Notes: generated by a model from the letters alone, not told the origin. 35,401 nt of DNA from JAYVJH01 sp043777595 (GCA_043777595.1 JAYWHT010000082.1:1-35401); one strand, 5' to 3'. Shown: positions 24,285 through 33,020, numbered from the stretch's first letter. Numbers and translations: made by a program.

Positions 24285-25592
24285 TTATATTTTTATAGAT
24301 TCCATTTTTGGGGTCAGCCAATTGATTATCAGTAAGGCTATCAAGTAAGACGAGCCAGCGATAATAAACAAAGGTAAATAGCCAAAATGAACTCGAATAG
24401 GGCCAGCGACTGCCGACAGTAAAATGCCTCCAACTGCCCCAAACATACCACCAATACCTGTTACAGAGGCTACGGCACTTTTTGGAAAAAGGTCAGAGGC
24501 AAAGGTATAAATATTGGCCGACCAGCCCTGATGTGCAGCCGTTGCCAACGAAATGAGCGCAATGGCTATGTAAATATTGTGCGTTTGGGCTGCAAAAAAA
24601 ATCGGAACAACACAGAGCGCACAAATCAACATCGTGGTTTTGCGGGCTTTGTTGAGGCTCCAGCCAGCCTGCATAAACCGAGACGACAACCAACCAAAGA
24701 AAATACTACCGCCATCAGAAATAATATAGATTACCAAAAACGGTAGCCCGACTGTTTTTAGGTCTAATTTTTGGTCGAGGGCTTCGTTTGAATTGAAAAA
24801 ATCGGGTAGCCATGTCAGATAAAACCACCAGATGGGGTCGGCCATAAACTTACCGACAATCATAGCCCAAGTCTGGCGATAGCCCAAAAGCTGGGCCCAC
24901 GATAGTTTGGTTTGGTTGAGTTGGGTTTCGTTTTTTTCATCTTGACGTATGTACGCAAGCTCTTCGGTATTGACTTTTGGGTGGTTGTCGGGGCTGCGGT
25001 AGTTGAGCCACCAAGCCACCAAAACCAAGAAACCCAGCAAACCTGTACTGATAAACGACACTCGCCAGCCAAAATGAAGCGTCAAGTACGGAACACCGAT
25101 GGCCGTGGCAATGATACCCACATTGGCCCCAGCATTGAAAAGTCCGTTGGCAAAAGCCCGCTCTTTTTTGGGAAACCACTCTGCCACCGATTTGATAGCC
25201 GATGGAAAATTGCCAGCTTCGCCAATACCCAACAAAGCTCGAGTACCCATTAGCCCACGCAATGAGCCTACAAAGGCATTGGCCACGCCAGCTATACTCC
25301 AAATAAAAATGGCTACCGAAAACCCTTTTTTTGTTCCAATTTTATCAATCAACCAGCCAATAACTATAAAACCAATGGCATAGGCTACCTTAAAGGCCGT
25401 GTCCACCAAGCCATACTGAATCTTGAAAGTATCTAAGTCGGCTTGTGTTAAGATATGGCTGATAGGCAAGCCGAGCATTTCTTTTCTAAAAGTCTCATCT
25501 ATCATCGTAAACGACAGTACGTTACGGTCGATGTAGTTGATGGTGGTAGCAAAAAAAAGCAGTAAAACGATTCGCCAGCGAAAATTGGTCAT
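24285..25592 (-). CDS. exuT: MFS transporter, hexuronate (ExuT-like) family
   Basis: A 435-residue, twelve-helix transporter of the anion:cation symporter branch of the major facilitator superfamily. It starts FRWRIVLLLFFATTINYIDRNVLSF and contains the conserved WLIDKIGTKKGFSVAIFIWS (in part), the GEAGNFPSAIKSVAEWFPKKERA loop (in part), WYFYLTWLPDF-like WWFYLTWLPDFF, and GGMFGAVGGIL. These fit hexuronate transporters. The uxuA-uxaC-kdgK operon about 12 kb away makes glucuronate/galacturonate the probable substrate; related members carry other sugar acids. It is not in an operon with those genes. Confidence 0.85.
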   Translation of the reverse strand: MTNFRWRIVLLLFFATTINYIDRNVLSFTMIDETFRKEMLGLPISHILTQADLDTFKIQYGLVDTAFKVAYAIGFIVIGWLIDKIGTKKGFSVAIFIWSIAGVANAFVGSLRGLMGTRALLGIGEAGNFPSAIKSVAEWFPKKERAFANGLFNAGANVGIIATAIGVPYLTLHFGWRVSFISTGLLGFLVLVAWWLNYRSPDNHPKVNTEELAYIRQDEKNETQLNQTKLSWAQLLGYRQTWAMIVGKFMADPIWWFYLTWLPDFFNSNEALDQKLDLKTVGLPFLVIYIISDGGSIFFGWLSSRFMQAGWSLNKARKTTMLICALCVVPIFFAAQTHNIYIAIALISLATAAHQGWSANIYTFASDLFPKSAVASVTGIGGMFGAVGGILLSAVAGPIRVHFGYLPLFIIAGSSYLIALLIINWLTPKMESIKI

Positions 25593-25642
25593 AGAAAAAT
25601 GGTTTAGGTAAACACAAAGGCGATTTGTATCGAAAACTACTT

Positions 25643-26158
25643 TTAAGAGGGTCTGTCTATCAAAAACGCTTTGATTGTATCGATTTCAAAAGGCTTTTCG
25701 CCGCTGATAGTCAGTAAGTTGGTATCTAAAAACGATGGCTGTCCGTATTCAATAAAACTGTTCCAAACATGACTGACAAACCAGTCTGGTTCTTGTCCCC
25801 AGCGAGTTTCTGCGGCTCGGCGTTGTCTAAATGTTATTTCTGATAACTGAATAAAAATTTGATAATCAAATAGTTGTTTTAAATTAAAATCTGAAAAAAC
25901 AAAATGCCCCTCCAAAATAACAACCTCAAAATATTGATTCAAATAAGCTACTGTTTGGTACATTAACTCAAAATTGAGCGAAGCGGGGCTATCCCAATCG
26001 GTTCGGTCGTTGATTGTTGGAATGTCATTGATGTTTAGCACAAAATCGTCTTGCGAGAGCGCAATAGCTCGCTTGTTTTGATTGCGAAAATGCCAAACTA
26101 AGTCCCGAGCCAATGTACTTTTGCCCGAACGGCTACAACCGCCTATACCTATAATCAT
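25643..26158 (-). CDS. P-loop kinase, uridine/nicotinamide-riboside kinase-like
   Basis: The 171-residue product has Walker A at the very start (GIGGCSRSGKSTLA, residues 4-17), the nucleoside-binding LSQDDFVLNINDIP, DWDSPASLNFE, and Walker B-like VVILEGHFVF. The order and the QDDF element match nucleoside kinases of the uridine kinase/NRK1 group. The lid region has FRQRRAAETRWGQEPDWF. Substrate (uridine, nicotinamide riboside or other) cannot be fixed from sequence. The gene is divergent from the arginyltransferase-like gene and separated from the upstream transporter gene by 50 bases on the same strand. Confidence 0.78.
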   Translation of the reverse strand: MIIGIGGCSRSGKSTLARDLVWHFRNQNKRAIALSQDDFVLNINDIPTINDRTDWDSPASLNFELMYQTVAYLNQYFEVVILEGHFVFSDFNLKQLFDYQIFIQLSEITFRQRRAAETRWGQEPDWFVSHVWNSFIEYGQPSFLDTNLLTISGEKPFEIDTIKAFLIDRPS

Positions 26159-26254
26159 CGTTGTTTGAGAGTTTGAGTTTGTGGTATAGTTTTGTGAAAC
26201 GGCAAAATATTTTTGAAACCTAACACTAAGCCAAAGTATATCTTTTGAATGTGA

Positions 26255-26262
26255 TATATTTG
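26255..26262 (+). promoter_or_regulatory. candidate -7 promoter element of the arginyltransferase-like gene
   Basis: TATATTTG, an exact TAnnTTTG match, lies 65 bases upstream of the ATG at 26328 in the divergent gap. The expected -33 TTG is not convincing. Confidence 0.38.
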
Positions 26263-26327
26263 TGTTTTATTCAATATTAAAAATCACTAAATTGGACGTA
26301 AATATAACACAATAACGACCGTACTCA

Positions 26328-27362
26328 ATGAATAATAGCGATGATATTTTACAATATTATACTCCGATAACATTATCTAAAAAACGATTAGATGGCTACT
26401 TGGCGGCGGGCTGGTTTCGGTCAGGGGCTATGCTTTTCAGAGCCAAAATAACTTGTTTTGAAAATAATTTATATACACCAATCAATGTCAGAATAAGGCT
26501 TACAGACTATGTGATGTCAAGAAGCCAACAAAAACTTTATAATCGCAATAGTCGCTTGTTTAGATTTGAAGTTAGAAAAGCCACTATTACCGAAGAGAAA
26601 GAAAGGCTTTTTAGTGGGCAGCAGCAGCGGTTTAGAAGTTTTTTGAATAATAGCTTGGAAGAATTTATGTCGATGAGTCATCGTTTTGACACACACGAAG
26701 TGGCCGTTTATGATGAAGACCGATTGGTAGCTGTTAGTTTTTTTGATATTGGCCACAACAGTATTATGAGTTTGCTGGGGCTATTTGACCAGTCATATTC
26801 AAAATACAGCTTGGGTATTCAAACAATGCTCGTTGAGATGCAATATGCCAAAGAGGCAGGCATGCAGTGGTATTACCCTGGTTATGTACACGAAGTACCG
26901 TCGATATATGACTATAAATTAAAATTGGGACGATGCCAAATTTTTGACTGGGACACTCGCCGATGGAAGTATGGCGTAGAGCCTACACAGTTTACAACAC
27001 AAGCGTTGGACATTAAACTAAAAATCAGTAAATTGACTGAACATTTGACCCAAAAAAATGTTAAACATACAACCAAAATATACATTTACTTTGGTTGGCC
27101 TTACTACAATCCCAACTTTTTTTATTTGGTCAAATACCCCATTTTAGTTTTACTCAACGATGGGCGGGTGTTGAGCTATGACTATGAGTTAGACAAGTAT
27201 GTTTGCGTTAGGTTAGAGTTGTATTTGTTGCTCAGAGACATCAATATGGTTTTTGCCCCAGATTTCGACCATCGCTTACACCTTACCGATGCCATGCAAA
27301 TAGCCGAAACACTATTTGAAACAACAAGTACAAAAAGATTAGTAGATTATGTATTAAAATAA
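26328..27362 (+). CDS. arginyl-tRNA-protein transferase-like (GNAT-fold) protein lacking the cysteine cluster
   Basis: The 344-residue product resembles ATE1/Bpt aminoacyltransferases, which add amino acids to protein N-termini for degradation. The N-part has LDGYLAAGWFRSGAMLF and YVMSRSQQKLYNRN, matching the RSG and SRSQRR motifs of the ATE N-domain. The C-part (137-201) has SFFDIGHNSIMSLLGLFD, YSKYSLGIQTMLVE, YYPGYV and YKLKLG, matching the GNAT-like C-domain. The CxxC-type cysteines that bind metal or heme in ATE are absent; only Cys43 stands in that region. The last third (about 230-344) has no ATE counterpart that I recognise. A role in protein tagging is plausible, substrate and activity open. 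Confidence 0.7.
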   Translation: MNNSDDILQYYTPITLSKKRLDGYLAAGWFRSGAMLFRAKITCFENNLYTPINVRIRLTDYVMSRSQQKLYNRNSRLFRFEVRKATITEEKERLFSGQQQRFRSFLNNSLEEFMSMSHRFDTHEVAVYDEDRLVAVSFFDIGHNSIMSLLGLFDQSYSKYSLGIQTMLVEMQYAKEAGMQWYYPGYVHEVPSIYDYKLKLGRCQIFDWDTRRWKYGVEPTQFTTQALDIKLKISKLTEHLTQKNVKHTTKIYIYFGWPYYNPNFFYLVKYPILVLLNDGRVLSYDYELDKYVCVRLELYLLLRDINMVFAPDFDHRLHLTDAMQIAETLFETTSTKRLVDYVLK

Positions 27363-27409
27363 AAAAAAAGGATATAAATTTAACAAAAATACAAACTCAA
27401 AACACTCGC

Positions 27410-28366
27410 TTGGTAGAAAAAACAATAAATTTAGAAACAGTATCGTTGGTTGATTTTTTGGGAGTAGAAAACAACAACATCAAAGAAATAGCAGCAGCGT
27501 TTCCGACCAGTAAAATCATTTCTCGTGGTAGTGAGATTCGGGTTATGGGTGCAGAAACTGACATTGTTAGAATCACAGATATATTAGAATCGCTGATTGT
27601 GCATTATCAAAGATATGGTAAAATCACTTCTGAAAACGTCAAGACGTACTTGAAGACGGGTGTGAAAACTACTGGCAGCAATCCAAATATATTGCCAGTT
27701 GATAACGACGAAGACGTAATAGTGTATGGTACAAAGGGCAATATCATCAAAGCCAAAACAGCCAATCAGCGGCTGATGGTCGAAAAAGCCAAAGAATTTG
27801 ATTTGCTCTTTGCCGTTGGCCCGGCTGGTACTGGCAAAACTTACACTGCTGTGGCTTTGGCGGTGAGGGCATTGAAAGAAAAACAAGTAAAAAAAATAAT
27901 AATAACAAGGCCAGCCGTAGAGGCAGGCGAAAGTTTGGGTTTTTTGCCGGGCGATTTAAAAGAAAAAATTGATCCTTATCTTCGACCAATTTATGACGCA
28001 TTAGACGATATGATTCAGGGCGAAAAACTTAAATTTTATCTCGAAAACCGAACCATCGAAATCGCACCGCTGGCCTATATGCGTGGCCGAACACTCAACA
28101 ATGCCTTTATACTGTTGGACGAAGCCCAAAATACGACTCCTATGCAAATGAAGATGTTTTTGACTCGTATGGGGCCAAGTTCCAAGGTAATAATTACGGG
28201 CGACAAGTCGCAGATAGATTTGCCAACCAAACAACGCTCGGGCTTGATTGATGCACTCGAAATATTGAAGAATATAAAAGAAATCGGATATGTCGAACTC
28301 GACGGCAGTGATGTGGTCAGGCATAGATTAGTCCGCAAAATCATTGAGGCGTATGACAGGCAGTGA
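27410..28366 (+). CDS. phoH: PhoH-family ATPase, TTG start
   Basis: The 318-residue product is a PhoH-like P-loop ATPase: a small N-terminal KH-like region (residues about 15-70), Walker A VGPAGTGKTYTAVA, PAVEAGESLGFLPGDLKEKIDPYLRPIYD (in part), Walker B AFILLDEAQNTTPMQMKMFLTRMGP (in part) and GDKSQIDLP. These proteins are thought to act on RNA or ribosomes. No ATG is available near the conserved N-terminus, so the TTG at 27410 giving VEKTINLETVSLVDFLG is the best start. It lies 47 bases after the arginyltransferase-like gene and overlaps the following protease ORF by up to 23 bases. Confidence 0.93.
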   Translation: MVEKTINLETVSLVDFLGVENNNIKEIAAAFPTSKIISRGSEIRVMGAETDIVRITDILESLIVHYQRYGKITSENVKTYLKTGVKTTGSNPNILPVDNDEDVIVYGTKGNIIKAKTANQRLMVEKAKEFDLLFAVGPAGTGKTYTAVALAVRALKEKQVKKIIITRPAVEAGESLGFLPGDLKEKIDPYLRPIYDALDDMIQGEKLKFYLENRTIEIAPLAYMRGRTLNNAFILLDEAQNTTPMQMKMFLTRMGPSSKVIITGDKSQIDLPTKQRSGLIDALEILKNIKEIGYVELDGSDVVRHRLVRKIIEAYDRQ

Positions 28367-29735
28367 ACAGTTATCAGTAAACATTTATCATTTATCATTT
28401 ATCAGTTGTGGGTTGAGCAAAGTTAGATTTGCTGCTCGCCTACCTTACGTTGTTTACTTTTCGTTTTTCGTTTTTCACTTTTCACTTTCTCAAGAACGCT
28501 GCGCTACGATGAAGCGGGACTCGCTGGCGGCTGTCAAATACAGGTCGTGGGTGCTACAACGCAAAACACTCGAAGACTCGGTTCAGGTAATACAACGAAG
28601 AAACAAACTGGGCGACCGCAACGCCCGAATCGGTGCCGCTTGTGATGTCGTCCGTATTCCTGTTGTCGTTCACGTCATACACGACAATATGGCTGGTACA
28701 ATCGGTGGCATTAACAATGCCAATATCGCAGATGTGCAGGTTTTGAACCAAATCAGGGTACTCAACGAAGACTACCGCCGCAGACCCAACACCAAAGGGT
28801 TTAACAAAAATAGCGTTGGGGCAGACTTACAGATTGAGTTTTTTTTGGCTACCACCGACCCCAGCGGCAAAGCCACTAATGGCATTACAAGGCATTATTA
28901 CACCGACAAACGTAGTTTTGATATATATTCAGACGAAGGCGTTTTGGCCGATATAGTAAGCTGGCCTACCGACCGTTACCTCAATATCTGGGTTGTTCGA
29001 GCAACAAATACTTCTTATTTGGGCGTGGCGCAGTTTCCATCGGTATCGGGTATTGCGGGGCTTGACAACAGTAGCGAACTACAAGACAAAGTCGATGGTG
29101 CAATCATAGACTTTCGGGCATTTGGTACGGGCGGGGCCATTATTACCAGACTGTACTATTTGGGTCGAACGGCTACCCACGAGATTGGCCATTGGCTTGG
29201 GCTATTGCACACTTGGGGAGATACTTTTTGTGGTACTGATTTTTGTAACGATACGCCCATTTGTGAAAGTGGCAATGCAGGTACAAATTGTGGTCCAAAA
29301 TACTCAAATTGCAGCGGCACTCGTACCCTAAACATGACCGAAAACTATATGGACTACTCGCCCGACTCGTGCATGAACGTTTTTACGGTCAATCAGTCGG
29401 AGCGTATCAGAGCTGTTTTGGAGGCCAGTCCTCGCCGTGCCAAGCTCGTTCGGCTGGCTTGTACGCAGTTGGCATATAGCACCAGTTTACAGGTAGAAGT
29501 CTATCCCAACCCAACCCCCAACGACTTGAATGTCAAGGTGATGCTGCCTGCATTTGGTGATTTTGATATAGAAATGTTTGCTATCACAGGCCAACGAGTA
29601 TATCGTGCGCTTTACAAAGGTTATCCAAGCTGGGTTGTGTCCATTCCAACAATCGACATCGCCAACGGCCAGTATGTAGTCAGAGTAAGCACGGCCACCG
29701 AAAAAATCACAAAAAGAGTTATTCTTAACCGATGA
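28344..29735 (+). CDS. secreted M43 (pappalysin-type) zinc metalloprotease with T9SS sorting domain
   Basis: The 463-residue ORF holds the zinc motif HEIGHWLGLLHTWG (His279, His283, His289) and the Met-turn NYMDYSPDSCMNVFT near 336, typical of M43 peptidases. Cysteines cluster nearby (CGTDFCNDTPIC). The last 80 residues start VEVYPNPTPNDLNVKV and end VRVSTATEKITKRVILNR, a type A C-terminal sorting domain for type IX secretion. The signal peptide is FAARLPYVVYFSFFVFHFSLSQ or similar. Starts at 28344 and 28353 overlap phoH; a TTG at 28413 would give a compact signal peptide. The region before and within it is made of heptamer repeats. Confidence 0.88.
   Translation: MRRMTGSEQLSVNIYHLSFISCGLSKVRFAARLPYVVYFSFFVFHFSLSQERCATMKRDSLAAVKYRSWVLQRKTLEDSVQVIQRRNKLGDRNARIGAACDVVRIPVVVHVIHDNMAGTIGGINNANIADVQVLNQIRVLNEDYRRRPNTKGFNKNSVGADLQIEFFLATTDPSGKATNGITRHYYTDKRSFDIYSDEGVLADIVSWPTDRYLNIWVVRATNTSYLGVAQFPSVSGIAGLDNSSELQDKVDGAIIDFRAFGTGGAIITRLYYLGRTATHEIGHWLGLLHTWGDTFCGTDFCNDTPICESGNAGTNCGPKYSNCSGTRTLNMTENYMDYSPDSCMNVFTVNQSERIRAVLEASPRRAKLVRLACTQLAYSTSLQVEVYPNPTPNDLNVKVMLPAFGDFDIEMFAITGQRVYRALYKGYPSWVVSIPTIDIANGQYVVRVSTATEKITKRVILNR
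28361..28486. repeat. two heptamer arrays at the start of the metalloprotease gene
   Basis: Bases 28361-28409 are seven 7-base units (CAGTGAA drifting to CATTTAT three times, then CAGTTGT). Bases 28452-28486 are five units from GTTTACT through TTTCGTT (two) to TTTCACT (two). The second array encodes the hydrophobic core of the signal peptide (SFFVFHFS). The first begins inside the end of phoH. Confidence 0.75.
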
Positions 29736-31789
29736 ACACCCTCCTGCGCTTTACAGTTGCCTTTGGTTTGGGCATTTGGGCAGGGCAATATTTTATACTT
29801 CCCTTTGAAATAGTAGTTGGTATTTGTCTTGGTTTAGGGTTGATTGTCAGTGTTTTAATACTTCTAAAAAAAGGGAATAGGCTCGTTCTTGGTGCGCTCA
29901 CGCTCTTGCTTGGGCTGAGTGCTGGGTATCTCAATCGGCAGTTCAAAGACGAAACCCGTAACGCAACTCATCTTAGTCATTTTGTACTTGATTCTGTCGG
30001 TTATTACCGAGCCAAGGTACTTTCGCCACCCGAAGCCCGCCGTAAAACGTATAAAGTTGAGGTTGAAATCTTGGACCTAAAATACAGCGATAACTGGACA
30101 AAAGCGACAGGAAAAATAATAATATATCTTGAAAAAACAGCTTCACCACCCCAATACGGCCAAGTAATTGTTGTCAGAAATGGCATTAGGCCAACCGAAC
30201 CGCCCCGAAATCCAGGCGAGTTCGACTACCAACGGTTTTTGAGTTATCGGCAGGTTTTTTATTCACAATATGTCAAAACGACCGATTTCAGAATCACTAC
30301 CGAGAGCCAAGCCGTTTGGTATAAATCGTGGGCTTACAAAATTAGTCAATGGTCTGACAGTCAGCTTAAAAGGCTTGTTGTTTGGCCACGAGAATATGCG
30401 GTAGCCAAAGCCATGGTGCTGGGTATCAGAGACGAAATAGACACCGATTTGGTTCAGGCATATTCAGTGGCAGGGGCTGTTCATGTGCTGTCGGTTTCGG
30501 GTTTTCATATTGCTATTTTTGTCTGGATTTTGAGTAGATTACTCGGTTTTCTTGAAAAACGTAAGCACGGTCGTTGGCTCTATTTGGCTATTACGCTCCT
30601 CACGATGTGGTTTTATGCCGTGCTGACGGGGCTTTCTGCTCCTGTCGTTCGGTCGGCTTTGATGTTTAGTATCTATCTATTGGCCAAGCCTTTACGCCGC
30701 CAACAAAACACCCCAAACGCACTCTTTGGCTCGGCTTTGATATTACTTGCCTTCGACCCGCTGCTTATTTATTCGGTCAGTTTTCAGTTGTCGTATTTGG
30801 CGTTGAGTGGTATTATTTTTTTGCAGCCAATGCTCTATCAGTCTGTTACGTTCAAAAACAAAATAATAGATTGGATTTGGAATATTACCGCCGTTGCCCT
30901 TACTGCCCAGTTGGCTACATTTCCGTTAGTGGCTTTCTATTTTCATAAATTTTCTACCTATTTTTGGGTGGCCAATCCTGCCGTAGTTGGGTTGTCGTTT
31001 GCCTTGCTTCCGTTGGCTTTGGCAACCATTGCCCTGTCGTGGGTGCCAGTGGTGGCGCAGGCTTTGGGTTGGGTCACGGCTGCCACTACGTGGCTTCTCA
31101 ACGAAACCGTTATTGCGGTCGATTCGCTCCCATTTTCGGTTTTGAGTGGTATTTGGTTTACAAAAATTGAGCTGATTGCTGTCTATTTTATCATTGGTTT
31201 TTTGTTGGCGTTGGTTTATTATCAACAAAAAAAGTGGCTCTGGCGAGCAGTTGCCATTAGTTTGGTATTATTTGGTTATCAAGTAACTGAACTAAAAAAT
31301 AGCCAGAATCAACATAGTTTAGTTGTTCATAATGTGCCACATCAAACAGTGGTGAGCCTCATCGAAGGGCAGCGGGCGTGGTTGGTAGCTGACAGTGCTT
31401 TTTTTGAGGCCGAGCGAGGTTTTAATTTCTATTTAGACAATTTTTATACCGAACAAAATATTCGGCACGCCACCCAAATAGCCTTAGAAGTACCCAGCCC
31501 GTTGGTTCAAGACTTGAATTTTGGAAAATTGATAGTCTGGAAAAACCAAAAAATTGTGATTGTCGAGCAGCCCATTACAGCGTTTCCTATCAAAGCCGAT
31601 CTGATTATTGTCAGAAACACGGCTTTCAAAGATATTGGAAAACTATATCAAACATTTGGAAACCAGCAGGTTATTGTCGATAATTCCAATAAGTTTTATG
31701 CCCAAAATAAGCTCCATGAGGCCGCTATCGAGTGGGGATTGGATTATTATTTTACTAATAAACAAGGTGCTTTTGTTGTTAAATTTTAA
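29732..31789 (+). CDS. comEC: ComEC/Rec2-family DNA uptake channel, without metallo-beta-lactamase domain
   Basis: ComEC forms the inner membrane channel for DNA uptake. The 685-residue product has N-terminal helices, an OB-like soluble region (about 85-200, DUF4131 type, with RPTEPPRNPGEFDYQRFL) and the competence domain from about 225 with HVLSVSGFHIA at 251-261, GLSAPVVRSALMFSIYLLAKP (in part) and VSFQLSYLALSGIIFL. The C-terminal 150 residues (VVHNVPHQTVVSLIEGQRAWLVAD) occupy the place of the usual metallo-beta-lactamase domain but have no HxHxDH metal motif. The start overlaps the protease stop by four bases (ATGA), indicating one transcript. Confidence 0.92.
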   Translation: MNTLLRFTVAFGLGIWAGQYFILPFEIVVGICLGLGLIVSVLILLKKGNRLVLGALTLLLGLSAGYLNRQFKDETRNATHLSHFVLDSVGYYRAKVLSPPEARRKTYKVEVEILDLKYSDNWTKATGKIIIYLEKTASPPQYGQVIVVRNGIRPTEPPRNPGEFDYQRFLSYRQVFYSQYVKTTDFRITTESQAVWYKSWAYKISQWSDSQLKRLVVWPREYAVAKAMVLGIRDEIDTDLVQAYSVAGAVHVLSVSGFHIAIFVWILSRLLGFLEKRKHGRWLYLAITLLTMWFYAVLTGLSAPVVRSALMFSIYLLAKPLRRQQNTPNALFGSALILLAFDPLLIYSVSFQLSYLALSGIIFLQPMLYQSVTFKNKIIDWIWNITAVALTAQLATFPLVAFYFHKFSTYFWVANPAVVGLSFALLPLALATIALSWVPVVAQALGWVTAATTWLLNETVIAVDSLPFSVLSGIWFTKIELIAVYFIIGFLLALVYYQQKKWLWRAVAISLVLFGYQVTELKNSQNQHSLVVHNVPHQTVVSLIEGQRAWLVADSAFFEAERGFNFYLDNFYTEQNIRHATQIALEVPSPLVQDLNFGKLIVWKNQKIVIVEQPITAFPIKADLIIVRNTAFKDIGKLYQTFGNQQVIVDNSNKFYAQNKLHEAAIEWGLDYYFTNKQGAFVVKF

Positions 31790-31790
31790 T

Positions 31791-31816
31791 CTCGCTGAGA
31801 GGCAGAGGTCGCTGAG
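31791..31816. repeat. short direct-repeat element between comEC and the aminotransferase gene
   Basis: CGCTGAG occurs at 31793-31799 and again at 31810-31816, flanking a purine-rich spacer, and is followed by a seven-T run. It fills the 32-base convergent gap. I found no stem able to act as a proper terminator. Confidence 0.4.
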
Positions 31817-31821
31817 TTTTT

Positions 31822-32949
31822 TTATCCTAACACATTAATTATTGCCTCCAAAACCCTCGAGCGGTCGTTGTCGGTGAGGTTTGAGCCTGACGGCAGGCAT
31901 AGGCCGTTGTCAAATAGTTTTTCGCACACATCAGAACCATAATAGGGTGCATCGGCAAAGACAGGTTGTAGGTGCATGGGTTTCCAGAGCGGGCGAGTTT
32001 CGATGTTGTGAGTTTCGAGAGCGAGGCGTATATCTTCTCGGGTTGTACCTATTTTTGGGTCAATGGTTATACAGCTTAACCAGCGATTGGAAAAACTACC
32101 AGCGGCTTCGGGCTGAAACGCAACACCTTCAATGTCAGATAGATGCTGTGCGTAAAAGTCAAAATTAGCACGCCGCTGCGACACCCTGGTGTCAATTACT
32201 TCCATTTGCCCACGACCGATTCCTGCACAAATATTACTCATGCGGTAGTTGTAGCCAATATGCGAATGTTGGTAGTGTGGAGCAGCATCACGGGCTTGGG
32301 TAGCCAAAAATCGAGATTGTTTTATCAAACTTTCATCGTCTGAGACAAGTGCTCCGCCGCCCGAAGTGGTAATTATTTTGTTGCCATTGAACGACAACAC
32401 GCCCAACTTTCCAAAGCCACCCATTCGCTGTCCATTGTAAGTAGCCCCTAAGGCTTCGGCGGCATCTTCTACAACTGGAACGCCATAACGAGTACAGATT
32501 TCAATGATTTCGGTCATCTTGGCGGGCATACCGTAAAGATGCACAACAATAACGGCTTTGGGTTTTTTGCCTTTGGCAGTTTGGTCTTTGATGGCCGTTT
32601 CGAGGGCATCGGGACACATATTCCAAGTGTCGGTTTCGCTGTCAATAAAAACAGGGATAGCACCTTGATAAGCAATCGGGTTGGCACTTGCCGAAAACGT
32701 AAACGACTGACACAATACCACATCGCCAGCAGCCACACCGAGCATAACGAGCGATAAATGCAAAGCCGCCGTACCCGACGACAACGCCGCTGCATGCCCC
32801 ACGCCTACATAACGGCACAAATCTTGCTCTAAGCCGTCCACATTTGGCCCCAATGGCGCAATCCAGTTACTGTCAAATGCTTGTTGCACGTATTTTTGTT
32901 CTGTACCGCCCAAATGTGGGGACGAAAGCCAAATTTTAGAAAAACTCAT
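31822..32949 (-). CDS. DegT/DnrJ/EryC1 aminotransferase (PLP-dependent, sugar type)
   Basis: The 375-residue enzyme belongs to the family that aminates keto-sugars for surface polysaccharides. It shows IWLSSPHLGGTEQKYVQQAF, ALSSGTAALHLSLVMLGV, DAAEALGATYNGQ with Asp162 for the PLP ring, and the Schiff-base Lys191 in SFNGNKIITTSGGGA. The start at 32949 (MSFSKIW) is chosen over 32982 because it matches the family N-terminus. No sugar-biosynthesis genes are near, so the substrate is unknown; UDP-linked 4-keto sugars are typical. It converges on comEC. Confidence 0.9.
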   Translation of the reverse strand: MSFSKIWLSSPHLGGTEQKYVQQAFDSNWIAPLGPNVDGLEQDLCRYVGVGHAAALSSGTAALHLSLVMLGVAAGDVVLCQSFTFSASANPIAYQGAIPVFIDSETDTWNMCPDALETAIKDQTAKGKKPKAVIVVHLYGMPAKMTEIIEICTRYGVPVVEDAAEALGATYNGQRMGGFGKLGVLSFNGNKIITTSGGGALVSDDESLIKQSRFLATQARDAAPHYQHSHIGYNYRMSNICAGIGRGQMEVIDTRVSQRRANFDFYAQHLSDIEGVAFQPEAAGSFSNRWLSCITIDPKIGTTREDIRLALETHNIETRPLWKPMHLQPVFADAPYYGSDVCEKLFDNGLCLPSGSNLTDNDRSRVLEAIINVLG

Positions 32950-33012
32950 TTTTAATTGTAAATGTAAAATACTGAAAATCAAGACATTGTTTTATCGGTG
33001 CTATTTTGCTTA

Positions 33013-33020
33013 CAAATATA
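33013..33020 (-). promoter_or_regulatory. candidate -7 promoter element of the aminotransferase gene
   Basis: The minus strand reads TATATTTG, an exact TAnnTTTG match, 63 bases upstream of the start at 32949. A TTTTG upstream is 23 bases away, slightly too far for the normal spacing. Confidence 0.35.

Noticed and set aside
24285..26158. Operon linking the hexuronate transporter and the P-loop kinase in uronate metabolism
   Set aside because: The kinase has nucleoside-kinase motifs, not sugar-acid kinase motifs; only proximity supports a link.
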